The position numbers and the translations under genes were made by a program. DNA of 18,632 nucleotides from CAJWBT01 sp964401855. Lineage in GTDB: Bacteria > Chloroflexota > Dehalococcoidia > Lucifugimonadales > UBA3495. The notes beneath the pieces are model-generated. The model searched no databases, had not been told where the DNA came from, and worked only from the letters and a program-made list of their open reading frames with translations. Shown in pieces: positions 1 through 6,114 of this stretch (its first letter is position 1; every line of letters starts with the position of its first letter). The stretch lies in NCBI GenBank assembly GCA_964401855.1, contig CAYOAF010000150.1, forward strand, positions 1-18,632, in the 5' to 3' direction.

Positions 1-516
1 TGTGCGTTGCGGCCTGCCGCCAGAAACGCCGGGTGCGGTTCACCACGGCGGCCAATCTGGTGAACGAGTTGGTGGAGGCGAAACAGCAGTTGCAGCTTCG
101 GCGAGTACTGGCCCGCTGGGCCCGGTATGATGTGATCGCCATTGATGAGGTCGGCTACGTGCCGCTGGCCGAGGTGGGCGCCGAGTTTCTCTTCCAGGTC
201 GTGGCGGAGCGTACCGAGAAGGCGGCGGTGATACTGACGACCAACCTACCCTTTTCGGAGTGGACGCAGGTGATTCCCAACGCCCGGCTCTGCAAAGCGC
301 TGCTCGACCGGATCACCGACCGCGCCCACATCATCGAGACAGGGACCGAGTCCTACCGCTTCCGGCGCACAATGGACCGCCGCCAGAGAAAGGAGTGATG
401 CTCCGGAACGCTGACCCACGAAGCAGCACCAGGCGGCAGGGGTCGATTGTCATTGCGTCATCTACCCAGGGGGTGGGCCATTCCCGAGCATCAAAGTGGA
501 CCATTCCGGGTTGTCA
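1..516 (+). mobile_element. IS21-family insertion sequence, right end (left part outside window)
   Basis: The segment holds the 3' part of an istB-type helper ATPase gene followed about 75 nt later by two imperfect tandem repeats (473-518) that look like the transposase-binding repeats of IS21-family termini. The second repeat contains TTGTCA, whose CA at 515-516 would fit the TG...CA ends of this family, so I place the right boundary near 516. The transposase gene istA, the istB start and the left end lie outside the window. Whether the copy is intact cannot be judged. The exact boundary is inferred; no target duplication can be checked without the left end. Confidence 0.75.
3..398 (+). CDS. 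istB: IstB-like ATP-binding protein of IS21 element, C-terminal part
   Basis: This is the ATPase helper that assists the IS21 transposase IstA. The frame is open to the left window edge (it reads through codons before position 33), so the GTG at 33 is an internal codon and the Walker A region lies outside. Visible family features are the Walker B segment VIAIDEVGYVPL, the sensor-like LTTNLPFSEW, and the C-terminal RLCKALLDRITDRAHII followed by the ESYRFRR tail typical of IstB. About 131 codons are present of the usual roughly 250. The stop TGA is at 396-398, and the gene is followed by the repeats of the element's right end. The function assignment is secure; whether the gene is intact is unknown. 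Confidence 0.9.
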   Translation, partial: CVAACRQKRRVRFTTAANLVNELVEAKQQLQLRRVLARWARYDVIAIDEVGYVPLAEVGAEFLFQVVAERTEKAAVILTTNLPFSEWTQVIPNARLCKALLDRITDRAHIIETGTESYRFRRTMDRRQRKE

Positions 517-518
517 AA
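473..518 (+). repeat. Tandem terminal repeats at IS21 right end
   Basis: Two adjacent 23-nt units, 473-495 and 496-518, both begin GTGG(G/A)CCATTCC and end TCAAA, agreeing at 17 of 23 positions by eye. Multiple direct repeats inside the termini are a known feature of IS21-family elements and serve as transposase binding sites. The unit nearest the outside contains TTGTCA, and its CA is the likely element end. Confidence 0.65.
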
Positions 519-723
519 GGCATCAGCTTGGCAGAGTTCAAACCCTGAGGGAACATGGGTCTGAAAGTGCTCGATTGGGGCCTCTTGGATCACCGGGCTC
601 CGATTTTCACTGACCATTTGCCCATTGGTTGCGCGACTTGCGAACTTGGAGGTCCCGGGTTAAAGTTACCCGAAACGGTTCAATTGCGTACACGTCGTCA
701 CCACGAACGGTGGAAGGCCTCTT

Positions 724-760
724 TCCCGTTCGTCCTGAGCTTGTCGAAGGACCAAAGGGA
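724..760. repeat. Dispersed palindromic repeat, CCTGAGCTTGTCGAAGG type
   Basis: The core CCTGAGCTTGTCGAAGG (734-750) is a short interspersed palindrome that I recognise from intergenic regions of many bacteria. The flanks extend it into a longer imperfect inverted repeat: TCCCGTTCGTCCT (724-736) pairs with AGGACCAAAGGGA (748-760) except at two positions. I see only this one copy in the window. It may be a small non-autonomous element or a transcript-stabilising structure; no function is established from the sequence. Confidence 0.55.
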
Positions 761-796
761 GCCTCCTTTGGAATCGTTGGACAGGACACCTCCTGT
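752..796 (-). terminator. Two consecutive hairpins after the hyuBA-membrane protein operon
   Basis: Read on the minus strand, the stop codon at 804-802 is followed by a 6-bp stem with a 4-nt loop (781-796, ACAGGA/TCCTGT) and then by a perfect 7-bp stem with a 6-nt loop (752-771, CCAAAGG/CCTTTGG). Neither is followed by a clear T-run, so intrinsic termination is not certain. Their position makes 3'-end formation the likely role. The second stem shares bases with the 724-760 palindrome, so the two folds compete. Confidence 0.4.
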
Positions 797-801
797 TGGC
801 A

Positions 802-1278
802 CTAAACCACAAGCCAGCCGTGGCTACCCGCGACCCCTCCCGCCGTGGTCACCAGGCTCAAGACCAGTAGAATCAAGTGCAAACGGTGCACCAAGGCAAA
901 TGTTTTGACCGGGTCCTTCAACGCATGCTTCTTGAACAACCGGTGCAAGAACAGCGGCTCCGCCACAAAAAGCACGAACATGAATATTGCCCAAACCATC
1001 GTCATCGCGTGAATCCACCAGAATTTTGGTTCTAAGTATCGATTCCACGCATCGATATAGTAGAGCATGTAGAAGCCTGAAAGACCGGCCAGCAGAGTCG
1101 TGACCTTTGCCTGCCACGCGAAGCGAGACTCAATGCGTTCAAAAAGTTCGATTTGATCACCGCCGGACTTCAGCTTGCGTATCGCAGGTATCAGGACGGT
1201 GGTAACCATGGCTACGCCGCCAATCCAGAGCACCACCGCCAACACATGGATGACCCTTGCCAGGGCGTATTTGTCCAA
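802..1278 (-). CDS. Small four-helix membrane protein, CopD/DUF2269-like
   Basis: This is a 158-residue protein with four predicted membrane helices at about 8-30, 55-75, 86-110 and 132-152. The N-terminal pattern RVIHVLAVVLWIGG resembles the first helix of CopD, HemJ and DUF2269-type proteins. Histidines lie in or beside helices (11, 90, 112, 131, 134), as in families that bind haem or metal, but binding is only a possibility. The start is TTG at 1278; GAGG ends 6 nt before it, and no better in-frame start lies nearby. It is the last gene of the minus-strand group, 70 nt after hyuA, with no terminator between, so co-transcription is likely. The role is unknown: membrane anchoring, transport or sensing linked to the Hyu enzyme are all conceivable. 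Confidence 0.75.
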   Translation of the reverse strand: MDKYALARVIHVLAVVLWIGGVAMVTTVLIPAIRKLKSGGDQIELFERIESRFAWQAKVTTLLAGLSGFYMLYYIDAWNRYLEPKFWWIHAMTMVWAIFMFVLFVAEPLFLHRLFKKHALKDPVKTFALVHRLHLILLVLSLVTTAGGVAGSHGWLVV

Positions 1279-1348
1279 CCTCCACCTCGATACTTCCGCG
1301 GATTACCGCTGATGCCTGGTGCTATGCCGCAAGCCCCGCCCGCCGGCC

Positions 1349-3448
1349 TCAGCCCGACGCCACCAGGTGCAGGTTCCCGTACTGGTCGACCTCGGCCCGT
1401 TGCCCGGTCAAGACCAGGGTGGTGGTATCACTCTGATATATGATGGCGGGCCCGGCCAGAGCGTTGCCCGCCTTCAGAAGTTCCCGGCCATAGGCCTGGC
1501 AGTCAATGAGCCCGCCGTCCTGCTTGAGGAACATTTTACGCATGCCCAGGATTGCTCCGCCGGCGTCGGTCCCGCCGCTCGCCAGCCTTTCCGGAACCGG
1601 CCTCGGCATTCTGCCCAGGGCAAGGATTTTGAAAGTCACCGCGACCACCGGCTCCCGGGGCTCGCAATGGCCGTAGGTCCGCTCGTGGATTTCGTGGAAC
1701 TGGGCCAGAAGAGATTCCAGACCGGCCTTCGTCTCGGGAACTTCATGGACCGGCACATCCAGCTCGAAGTTCTGCCCCACGTAGCGCATCTCAATCGTCG
1801 TCGAAACCTGGCGCCGTTCCTCGGGGACCTGCTCTCGCTCCAGTGCAGCCTCACCCTCCGATTCGAGTTCGGCCAGGGTGCCGCGTATCAAGTCCAGATT
1901 CTCCGGGACCATCCTTACGAGCCGGGTCAGGCGCAGGTTTGCCTGAAGGTCGGCCATGAGCATGCCCTGCGCCGAGAACAGGCCGGGGCTGGGCGGCACG
2001 ATTACCCGTCCAATCCCCAGTTCCGCCGCCAGCTCCGCCGCATGCAGCGGACCCGCCCCACCGAAGGCAACCAGGGCGAAATCCCGGGGATCGAAGCCCC
2101 GGGCGATCGACACCACCCGCAGGATTCGAACCATGTTGGCGTTGACCACGTCGATGATTCCCTGAGCCGCATCCACCGCCGACATCCCCAGCGGACCCGC
2201 CACCTTCTCCTCGACCGCGCGGTAGGCCAATTCGCCCTTCAAACGCATCTGGCCGCCCAGGAAGAAAACCGGGTCCAGCCGGCCCAGGACCACGTGGGCG
2301 TCGGTCACCGTCGGCTCGGTCCCTCCGGCGTCGTAGCACGCAGGTCCGGGCTCGGCCCCGGCGCTCTGAGGGCCGACCTTGAGCAAGCCGCCGCTGTCCA
2401 CCCAGGCGATGCTGCCACCGCCGGTGCCGCATTCCACTACATCGACAATGGGCGACCGGATGGGAATACCGGTGATCCGCCCTCCGATGCCGCCGTGCTG
2501 GTCCTCCCCTATCCCAAACATACTGAGGGTCCTTGGGCGCCCCTTCTCCACCAGGCTGGCCTTGGCGGTGGTGCCGCCCATGTCGAACGAAATGACGCTC
2601 GGAATCGAGGCCTGGATGCCAAGCTCAGCGGCCGCTATCACCCCGGCCGCCGGGCCTGACTCGATGGTGGTGTGAGGGCGGTGGCGGGCCCGGTCCACGG
2701 ACATCAGGCCACCGCCCGAGTGCATAATTACCAGGCGGCCCGACTCGCCGAGCAGCGCCTCAAGCTCTGACTCCAGCTTATCCAGGTAGCTGGTGAACAA
2801 CGGCCCGACGTAGGCGTCCGCGGCCACGGTGCTGGTACGTTCGAACTCACGGAACTCCCGGGACACTTCGGCGGAGACGGCGATGTACACGCCGGGCAAT
2901 TCCCGCATCAGTATCCTCTTGGCCTCCAGCTCGTGGGCTGGATTGGCGTAGGAATTGAGAAAGCACACGGCAACCGCGTCCACCTGCTGCTGCCGGAAAA
3001 ACTTTACCGCCTCCAAGACGCCGGGCTCGCTGATGGGTACGACCACAGAGCCGTCGCTGGCGATGCGCTCCTCTACTTCGACCCGCAGGGACCGGGGCAC
3101 CAGGGGAGCCGGCCGCTCCGAGAAGAAGTCGTGAGCGCCCGGCCTGATCTGCCGCCCGATTTCCAGGACATCCCGAAATCCCTTGGTCGTGAGGAGCGCG
3201 GCCTTGGCGCCTTCTCTCTGTATGATGGCGTTGGTGTTCACGGTCGTCCCGTGGGCTATGAACTCCAGGCCCGGAAGCCCTCGCTCCGCCTTACCTTCCA
3301 GCGCCTGAAGGCCCTCCAGGAAGCAACGGGACAGGTCCGAGGGGGTCGTGGGGACCTTGACGTTGAAGGTCTGCCCCGTATCCTCGTCGTGGAGGACGTG
3401 GTCGGTAAACGTGCCCCCGATATCGATTCCAATGCGGTACCGTGACAT
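1349..3448 (-). CDS. hyuA: Hydantoinase/oxoprolinase family subunit A (HyuA-like, ATP-binding)
   Basis: This is the ATP-binding subunit of two-component ATP-dependent amidohydrolases or carboxylases (N-methylhydantoinase, 5-oxoprolinase, acetone or acetophenone carboxylase families). The protein has 699 residues, the usual length. Visible motifs are RIGIDIGGTFTD (5-16), HGTTVNTN (66-73), FERTSTVAADAYV (about 202-214), SGGGLMS (244-250), ESGPAAGV (263-270), FDMGGTTAK (288-296, second phosphate loop of the actin-like fold), AGAEPGPACYD (363-373) and FGGAGPLHA (462-470). ATG at 3448 is preferred over TTG at 3454 because GGAAG lies 8 nt upstream and the hyuB stop ends 2 nt before. Tight coupling to hyuB supports a heteromeric enzyme. 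The substrate (hydantoin, oxoproline, lactam or ketone) cannot be assigned from sequence. Confidence 0.93.
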   Translation of the reverse strand: MSRYRIGIDIGGTFTDHVLHDEDTGQTFNVKVPTTPSDLSRCFLEGLQALEGKAERGLPGLEFIAHGTTVNTNAIIQREGAKAALLTTKGFRDVLEIGRQIRPGAHDFFSERPAPLVPRSLRVEVEERIASDGSVVVPISEPGVLEAVKFFRQQQVDAVAVCFLNSYANPAHELEAKRILMRELPGVYIAVSAEVSREFREFERTSTVAADAYVGPLFTSYLDKLESELEALLGESGRLVIMHSGGGLMSVDRARHRPHTTIESGPAAGVIAAAELGIQASIPSVISFDMGGTTAKASLVEKGRPRTLSMFGIGEDQHGGIGGRITGIPIRSPIVDVVECGTGGGSIAWVDSGGLLKVGPQSAGAEPGPACYDAGGTEPTVTDAHVVLGRLDPVFFLGGQMRLKGELAYRAVEEKVAGPLGMSAVDAAQGIIDVVNANMVRILRVVSIARGFDPRDFALVAFGGAGPLHAAELAAELGIGRVIVPPSPGLFSAQGMLMADLQANLRLTRLVRMVPENLDLIRGTLAELESEGEAALEREQVPEERRQVSTTIEMRYVGQNFELDVPVHEVPETKAGLESLLAQFHEIHERTYGHCEPREPVVAVTFKILALGRMPRPVPERLASGGTDAGGAILGMRKMFLKQDGGLIDCQAYGRELLKAGNALAGPAIIYQSDTTTLVLTGQRAEVDQYGNLHLVASG

Positions 3449-3450
3449 GT

Positions 3451-5226
3451 TCAAGACTTCCCGGCGCCCGGCGCGGGCCGCAAGCCCCCGTCAGGTCCCG
3501 GCTGCCGCAGGCGGCGAGTCGCCTCCTGGTCCACCTGCCCGGCCTCGGCATCGATGGCCACGCGATACACGCTCCGTGCCCTCACCAACGAGACTTTGCC
3601 GTTGAGGTGGTCCCGAAGCACCCTCTCTGGGTCCCGCTCCTCGGGCGGCCCAAGCCCGCCCCCGCCGGGAGTGACTACGGACAGCACCTCGCCGGGGTTG
3701 ACTTGCACCAGGGTGCTCAGCCTGGACAAAAGGGTCTCATCAGGCTTGCCGGCGTTCAGAACAATGCGGCAGACCGGCGCCTCATACCCTCCGAAGAGGC
3801 CTTGAGGATGGACCGTGTGCCGCAGTGAGTGGGTGTTGATAAAGGAGTCGTCGAGGATCTTCCAGGCCTTCCGCACGCCCAGCCCCCCCCGGAACTGCCC
3901 GGCGCCCTCGGAGTCGGGGATGAACTCGAGGCACTCCACGTGCAACGGAAACTCCAGCTCGGCGGCCTCGATGGGGAGGTTCGATGTGTTGTGGCAGCAG
4001 TCGACGCCGTCTTTGAAGGCGGCGCCCCCCGTGCCGCCACCGACGGTCTCGTAGTAGATGAAATATCGTGAACCCCGTCCCGCGAAACCAATCCCATGGG
4101 AGCCGTGGGAGGCGGCGATGGCCTTGTGGGGCAACGCTTGTCCCAGCGTCCCCAGCAGAACGTCGACAACCAGTGTCACGGTCTCGTACCGGGCTCCTAC
4201 CGGAGAGGGCGGCCGCGGGTTCACGATGCAGTCCTCGGGAGCCACCACCCTGATGGCCCGATGGAAGCCGTCGTTGACTGGTATGTCGAGGGCGATAATC
4301 CCCTTCAAGACCCAGTAGACCGCCGCCAGGGTGCCTTCCCTGGTAAGGTTTATGCCGCACCGGGCCGGGCCGCCCGTCCCGGCGAAGTCGACCAGTAGGT
4401 TTGGCTCCGGCGTATGGGAGACGGTGAGAGTGGCGACGATGGGGATGGGCTCATCGGAGAAGTGATCGTCATCCATGAAGTCCTGGTGCGTGTAGCTGCC
4501 CTCGGGGACCTCTGCGATGGCCTGCCGGGTACGTCTCTCCGAGTAGTCCATCATCTCGCCCATGCAGTTCAAGAGGAACCCGGCGCCGTACCGCTCGCAC
4601 ATCTCCTTGACCCGGCGCTCTCCAAGTTTCAAGGAGGCGATGTGGGCCCGCATGTCCCCTTCCCGCTCACTGGGGCCGCGCACGTTGAGCAGGATGAGTT
4701 CTTGAATATCGCGCTGGAGTTCACCCGCGCGGTATAGCCGCAGGGCCGGCATCCTTAGGCCTTCCTGGTAAATCTCCCGGGCATCCCCCACGGCTCCTTG
4801 GCCGGGCGCTTTCCCTCCAATGTCCGGCCAGTGACCGGTGTTGCCCACAAAAGCCACAAGCCGGCCCTCGTGTAACACCGGCATCATGAAAGTAACGTCG
4901 ATCAGGTGGGAGGGCCCTCCGCCGTAGGGGTCGTTTATGATGAACACGTCGCCTTCCGACAGGCTCTCCGTCGGGTGGAAACGCCTGATGGCGCCAACGG
5001 TGCTTAAAAATGAAGACAGGTGCACGGCTATGCTGTTCTTCCCTTGGGTCACCACCCTGCCGTCGGGGTCTTGGATCACCGAGGAGCAGTCCTCGCGTTC
5101 CTTGATGTTGTTGGAGTAAGCCGCCCGCACCAGGGCGGCCCACATCTCGTCGGCGACGGAAATGAAAGCGTTGCCCACCACCTCCAGGGTGATGGGGTCT
5201 ATCTGGCCGCGAAACTCTCTAACCAC
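3451..5226 (-). CDS. hyuB: Hydantoinase/oxoprolinase family subunit B (HyuB-like)
   Basis: This is the partner subunit that, with HyuA, performs ATP-dependent ring opening of cyclic amides or related carboxylations in the cytoplasm. It is about 591 residues, normal for the family. Motifs are IDPITLEVV near the N-terminus, EDCSSVIQD (45-53), NDPYGGGPSHLID (98-110, where many relatives have NDPYxGGTHLPD), GHWPDIGG (131-138), REIYQEGLRMP (150-160), and the C-terminal GGGGLGPPEERDPERVL block. The start is GTG at 5226, because AGAGG sits 7 nt upstream; TTG at 5241 would place that ribosome site inside the gene. It is the first gene of its operon, downstream of a strong promoter and a terminator-like leader. 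A tail of about 35 residues rich in Gly, Pro and Arg follows the conserved end. Confidence 0.93.
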   Translation of the reverse strand: MVREFRGQIDPITLEVVGNAFISVADEMWAALVRAAYSNNIKEREDCSSVIQDPDGRVVTQGKNSIAVHLSSFLSTVGAIRRFHPTESLSEGDVFIINDPYGGGPSHLIDVTFMMPVLHEGRLVAFVGNTGHWPDIGGKAPGQGAVGDAREIYQEGLRMPALRLYRAGELQRDIQELILLNVRGPSEREGDMRAHIASLKLGERRVKEMCERYGAGFLLNCMGEMMDYSERRTRQAIAEVPEGSYTHQDFMDDDHFSDEPIPIVATLTVSHTPEPNLLVDFAGTGGPARCGINLTREGTLAAVYWVLKGIIALDIPVNDGFHRAIRVVAPEDCIVNPRPPSPVGARYETVTLVVDVLLGTLGQALPHKAIAASHGSHGIGFAGRGSRYFIYYETVGGGTGGAAFKDGVDCCHNTSNLPIEAAELEFPLHVECLEFIPDSEGAGQFRGGLGVRKAWKILDDSFINTHSLRHTVHPQGLFGGYEAPVCRIVLNAGKPDETLLSRLSTLVQVNPGEVLSVVTPGGGGLGPPEERDPERVLRDHLNGKVSLVRARSVYRVAIDAEAGQVDQEATRRLRQPGPDGGLRPAPGAGKS

Positions 5227-5233
5227 GCAATCA

Positions 5234-5239
5234 CCTCTC
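5234..5239 (-). promoter_or_regulatory. hyuB ribosome-binding site (decides GTG start)
   Basis: On the minus strand, GAGAGGTGATT matches the anti-Shine-Dalgarno complement well. Its GAGAGG (5239-5234) ends 7 nt before GTG at 5226, which supports that codon over the upstream TTG at 5241. Confidence 0.7.
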
Positions 5240-5248
5240 AACAGGCAG

Positions 5249-5273
5249 AAAAAAGAGACGACTTCGTCTCTTT
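5249..5273 (-). terminator. Intrinsic terminator-like hairpin in hyuB leader (possible attenuator)
   Basis: On the minus strand a perfect 9-bp stem AAAGAGACG/CGTCTCTTT with loop AAGT runs straight into a run of six T (5254-5249). No minus-strand gene lies upstream that it could terminate: the next gene on that side, at 5562, is on the plus strand. It therefore sits inside the hyuB leader, about 55-75 nt after the predicted transcription start and about 20 nt before the GTG codon. That is the layout of a conditional terminator. The stem is AU-rich at its base, so strength is uncertain. Confidence 0.55.
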
Positions 5274-5286
5274 CCGGCGATCCTCA

Positions 5287-5324
5287 TCTCCGTGGGAGAC
5301 CCCTCGAATCGGGTCCCTCGGAGA
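5287..5324 (-). promoter_or_regulatory. First leader hairpin upstream of hyuB terminator
   Basis: On the minus strand TCTCCG (5324-5319) pairs with CGGAGA (5292-5287), and the interior GGGACCC pairs with GGGTCTCCC with a small bulge. The 5' arm overlaps CGTCTC (5326-5321), which is complementary to GAGACG (5270-5265), the 5' arm of the terminator hairpin. The two states exclude each other, as in anti-antiterminator/antiterminator switches. I could not match the leader to a known riboswitch or T-box class. Confidence 0.4.
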
Positions 5325-5332
5325 CGCATACC

Positions 5333-5361
5333 ACTGTAACCTGGGCTCCAGTCCTCGTCAA
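5333..5361 (-). promoter_or_regulatory. Sigma70-type promoter for hyuB operon
   Basis: On the minus strand TTGACG (5361-5356) and TACAGT (5338-5333) are separated by exactly 17 nt. Predicted transcription start is near 5326, giving a leader of about 100 nt before the GTG at 5226. The form matches two other promoters in the window (15868-15896 and 15946-15974). Confidence 0.55.
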
Positions 5362-5389
5362 CGGCCTCACCCAGCCCAGGCTGCGCCAG

Positions 5390-5441
5390 GGCATCCCTTT
5401 CCCAATGCGAGAGGGAACGAGGGTGAGGGTAGCGGCATCCC
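5390..5441. repeat. Intergenic hairpin repeat flanked by 8-bp direct repeats
   Basis: GGCATCCC occurs at 5390-5397 and again at 5434-5441. Between them lie a hairpin, TCCCTTTC (5394-5401) pairing with GAGAGGGA (5409-5416) with one G-T wobble, and then GAGGGTGAGGGT. On the minus strand it translates as PHPRSLSHWERDA, a peptide that appears when this common class of intergenic repeat is misread as coding. The direct repeats could be a target duplication of a small mobile repeat. Only one copy is seen in the window. Confidence 0.5.
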
Positions 5442-5496
5442 AATATCACACCCGGCCGCCTTCGGCCCACGACGGGATAGCGCCGTCCCTAGGCCG

Positions 5497-5502
5497 TATA
5501 GT
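5497..5502 (+). promoter_or_regulatory. Possible -10 element for MaoC-pair operon
   Basis: TATAGT matches the -10 consensus at 5 of 6 positions and lies 60 nt before the ATG at 5562. I see no acceptable -35 element 16-18 nt upstream and no extended TG, so this is a weak call. No other candidate on the plus strand of 5274-5561 is better. Confidence 0.25.
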
Positions 5503-5561
5503 AGTATGTCCCCTGGAAACCCAAAAAGAAGCCGCGACAGTTTCGGTAGACGGAGGTAGGC

Positions 5562-6101
5562 ATGGCAGATGAGACGGAAAGCCTGATGACCGGCGAACTC
5601 CGGGCGGCTATCGGTACAGAATTCCCTCCAGTCACCAGCTGTGATGAGCTGTCCACCAGCGAAGTGCGCCGCTTCGCTCAAGCGACCATGGATGACAGCC
5701 AGATATACTTCGATGAAGGCTATGCCCGGAGCCTCAAGTACGGCGGCATGGTGGCGCCCGGCTCGTTTCCCATCACCGGCGCGCGCCGCCGGGCGTCGGG
5801 AACGCCGGACCCTCTGGCATCGGTGTCCACCGATACCAAGGCCGAGGAATCGGTGGAGACGACGAAAGGGATCCCATGGCCCCCCCACCTGATAGTCTTC
5901 CATGCCTACAGCGACCTGGAGATACACCAGTTGGCCCGGGTCGGCGACCGGATCACGCAGCACCGCCGCCTGGCCGACGCCTACGAGAAGACGGGACGCC
6001 GGGGCCGGCTGCTCTTCATCGTCACGGAAAACACGTTCATCAACCAGAACGGCGACATCCTGTGCACCGAGCGCTACGTCGACGTGGGCGTAGAGGAATA
6101 G
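5562..6101 (+). CDS. FAS1-like dehydratase / MaoC N-terminal hotdog protein
   Basis: This 179-residue hotdog-fold protein resembles the N-terminal half of two-domain MaoC-type hydratases (FAS1-like dehydratase domain). The pattern FAQATMDDSQIYFDEGYARSL followed by YGGMVAPGSFP (60-70) matches the F.RATGDxNPxY.D...YGGxVAPPTF block of that family. The second half has LARVGDRIT (124-132) and ENTFINQNGDILC (156-168), typical of the N-terminal substrate-shaping domain, which lacks the catalytic His. RBS CGGAGGT ends 4 nt before ATG. The next gene begins 13 nt downstream and encodes the complementary half, so the two probably form a heteromeric (3R)-hydroxyacyl-CoA dehydratase-like enzyme. The substrate is unknown. 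Confidence 0.85.
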   Translation: MADETESLMTGELRAAIGTEFPPVTSCDELSTSEVRRFAQATMDDSQIYFDEGYARSLKYGGMVAPGSFPITGARRRASGTPDPLASVSTDTKAEESVETTKGIPWPPHLIVFHAYSDLEIHQLARVGDRITQHRRLADAYEKTGRRGRLLFIVTENTFINQNGDILCTERYVDVGVEE

Positions 6102-6114
6102 AGGAGCGATAACC

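Larger units (their letters stand above)
517..801. other. Gene-free intergenic stretch between IS21 end and minus-strand operon
   Basis: No convincing coding region is present here. Short open frames exist, but they translate a common palindromic DNA repeat (giving peptides such as FVLSLSKD and PSTSSGRT) and have no family features. The left half, about 519-720, shows nothing I can recognise. The right half holds the palindromic repeat (724-760) and hairpins downstream of the 802-1278 gene. Confidence 0.6.

Noticed and set aside
607..789. Minus-strand frame of 60 codons
   Set aside because: It contains PSTSSGRT, the translation of the common palindromic repeat, and has no other support.
1319..2659. 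Open frame of 446 codons on the plus strand
   Set aside because: It is antisense to hyuA, whose motifs are unmistakable. The plus-strand product is rich in Arg, His, Gly and Pro, has no family motif and reflects GC-rich codon bias.
5287..5324. tRNA-like T-arm (TTCGA in a stem-loop) on the minus strand
   Set aside because: The G53-C61 geometry, acceptor stem and anticodon arm are absent. It is better explained as the first leader hairpin.
5231..5470. Minus-strand frame of 79 codons ahead of hyuB
   Set aside because: Its 5' half is a translated intergenic repeat (PHPRSLSHWERD-type) and it has no ribosome site. Only the last 32 codons are kept, as a speculative leader frame.
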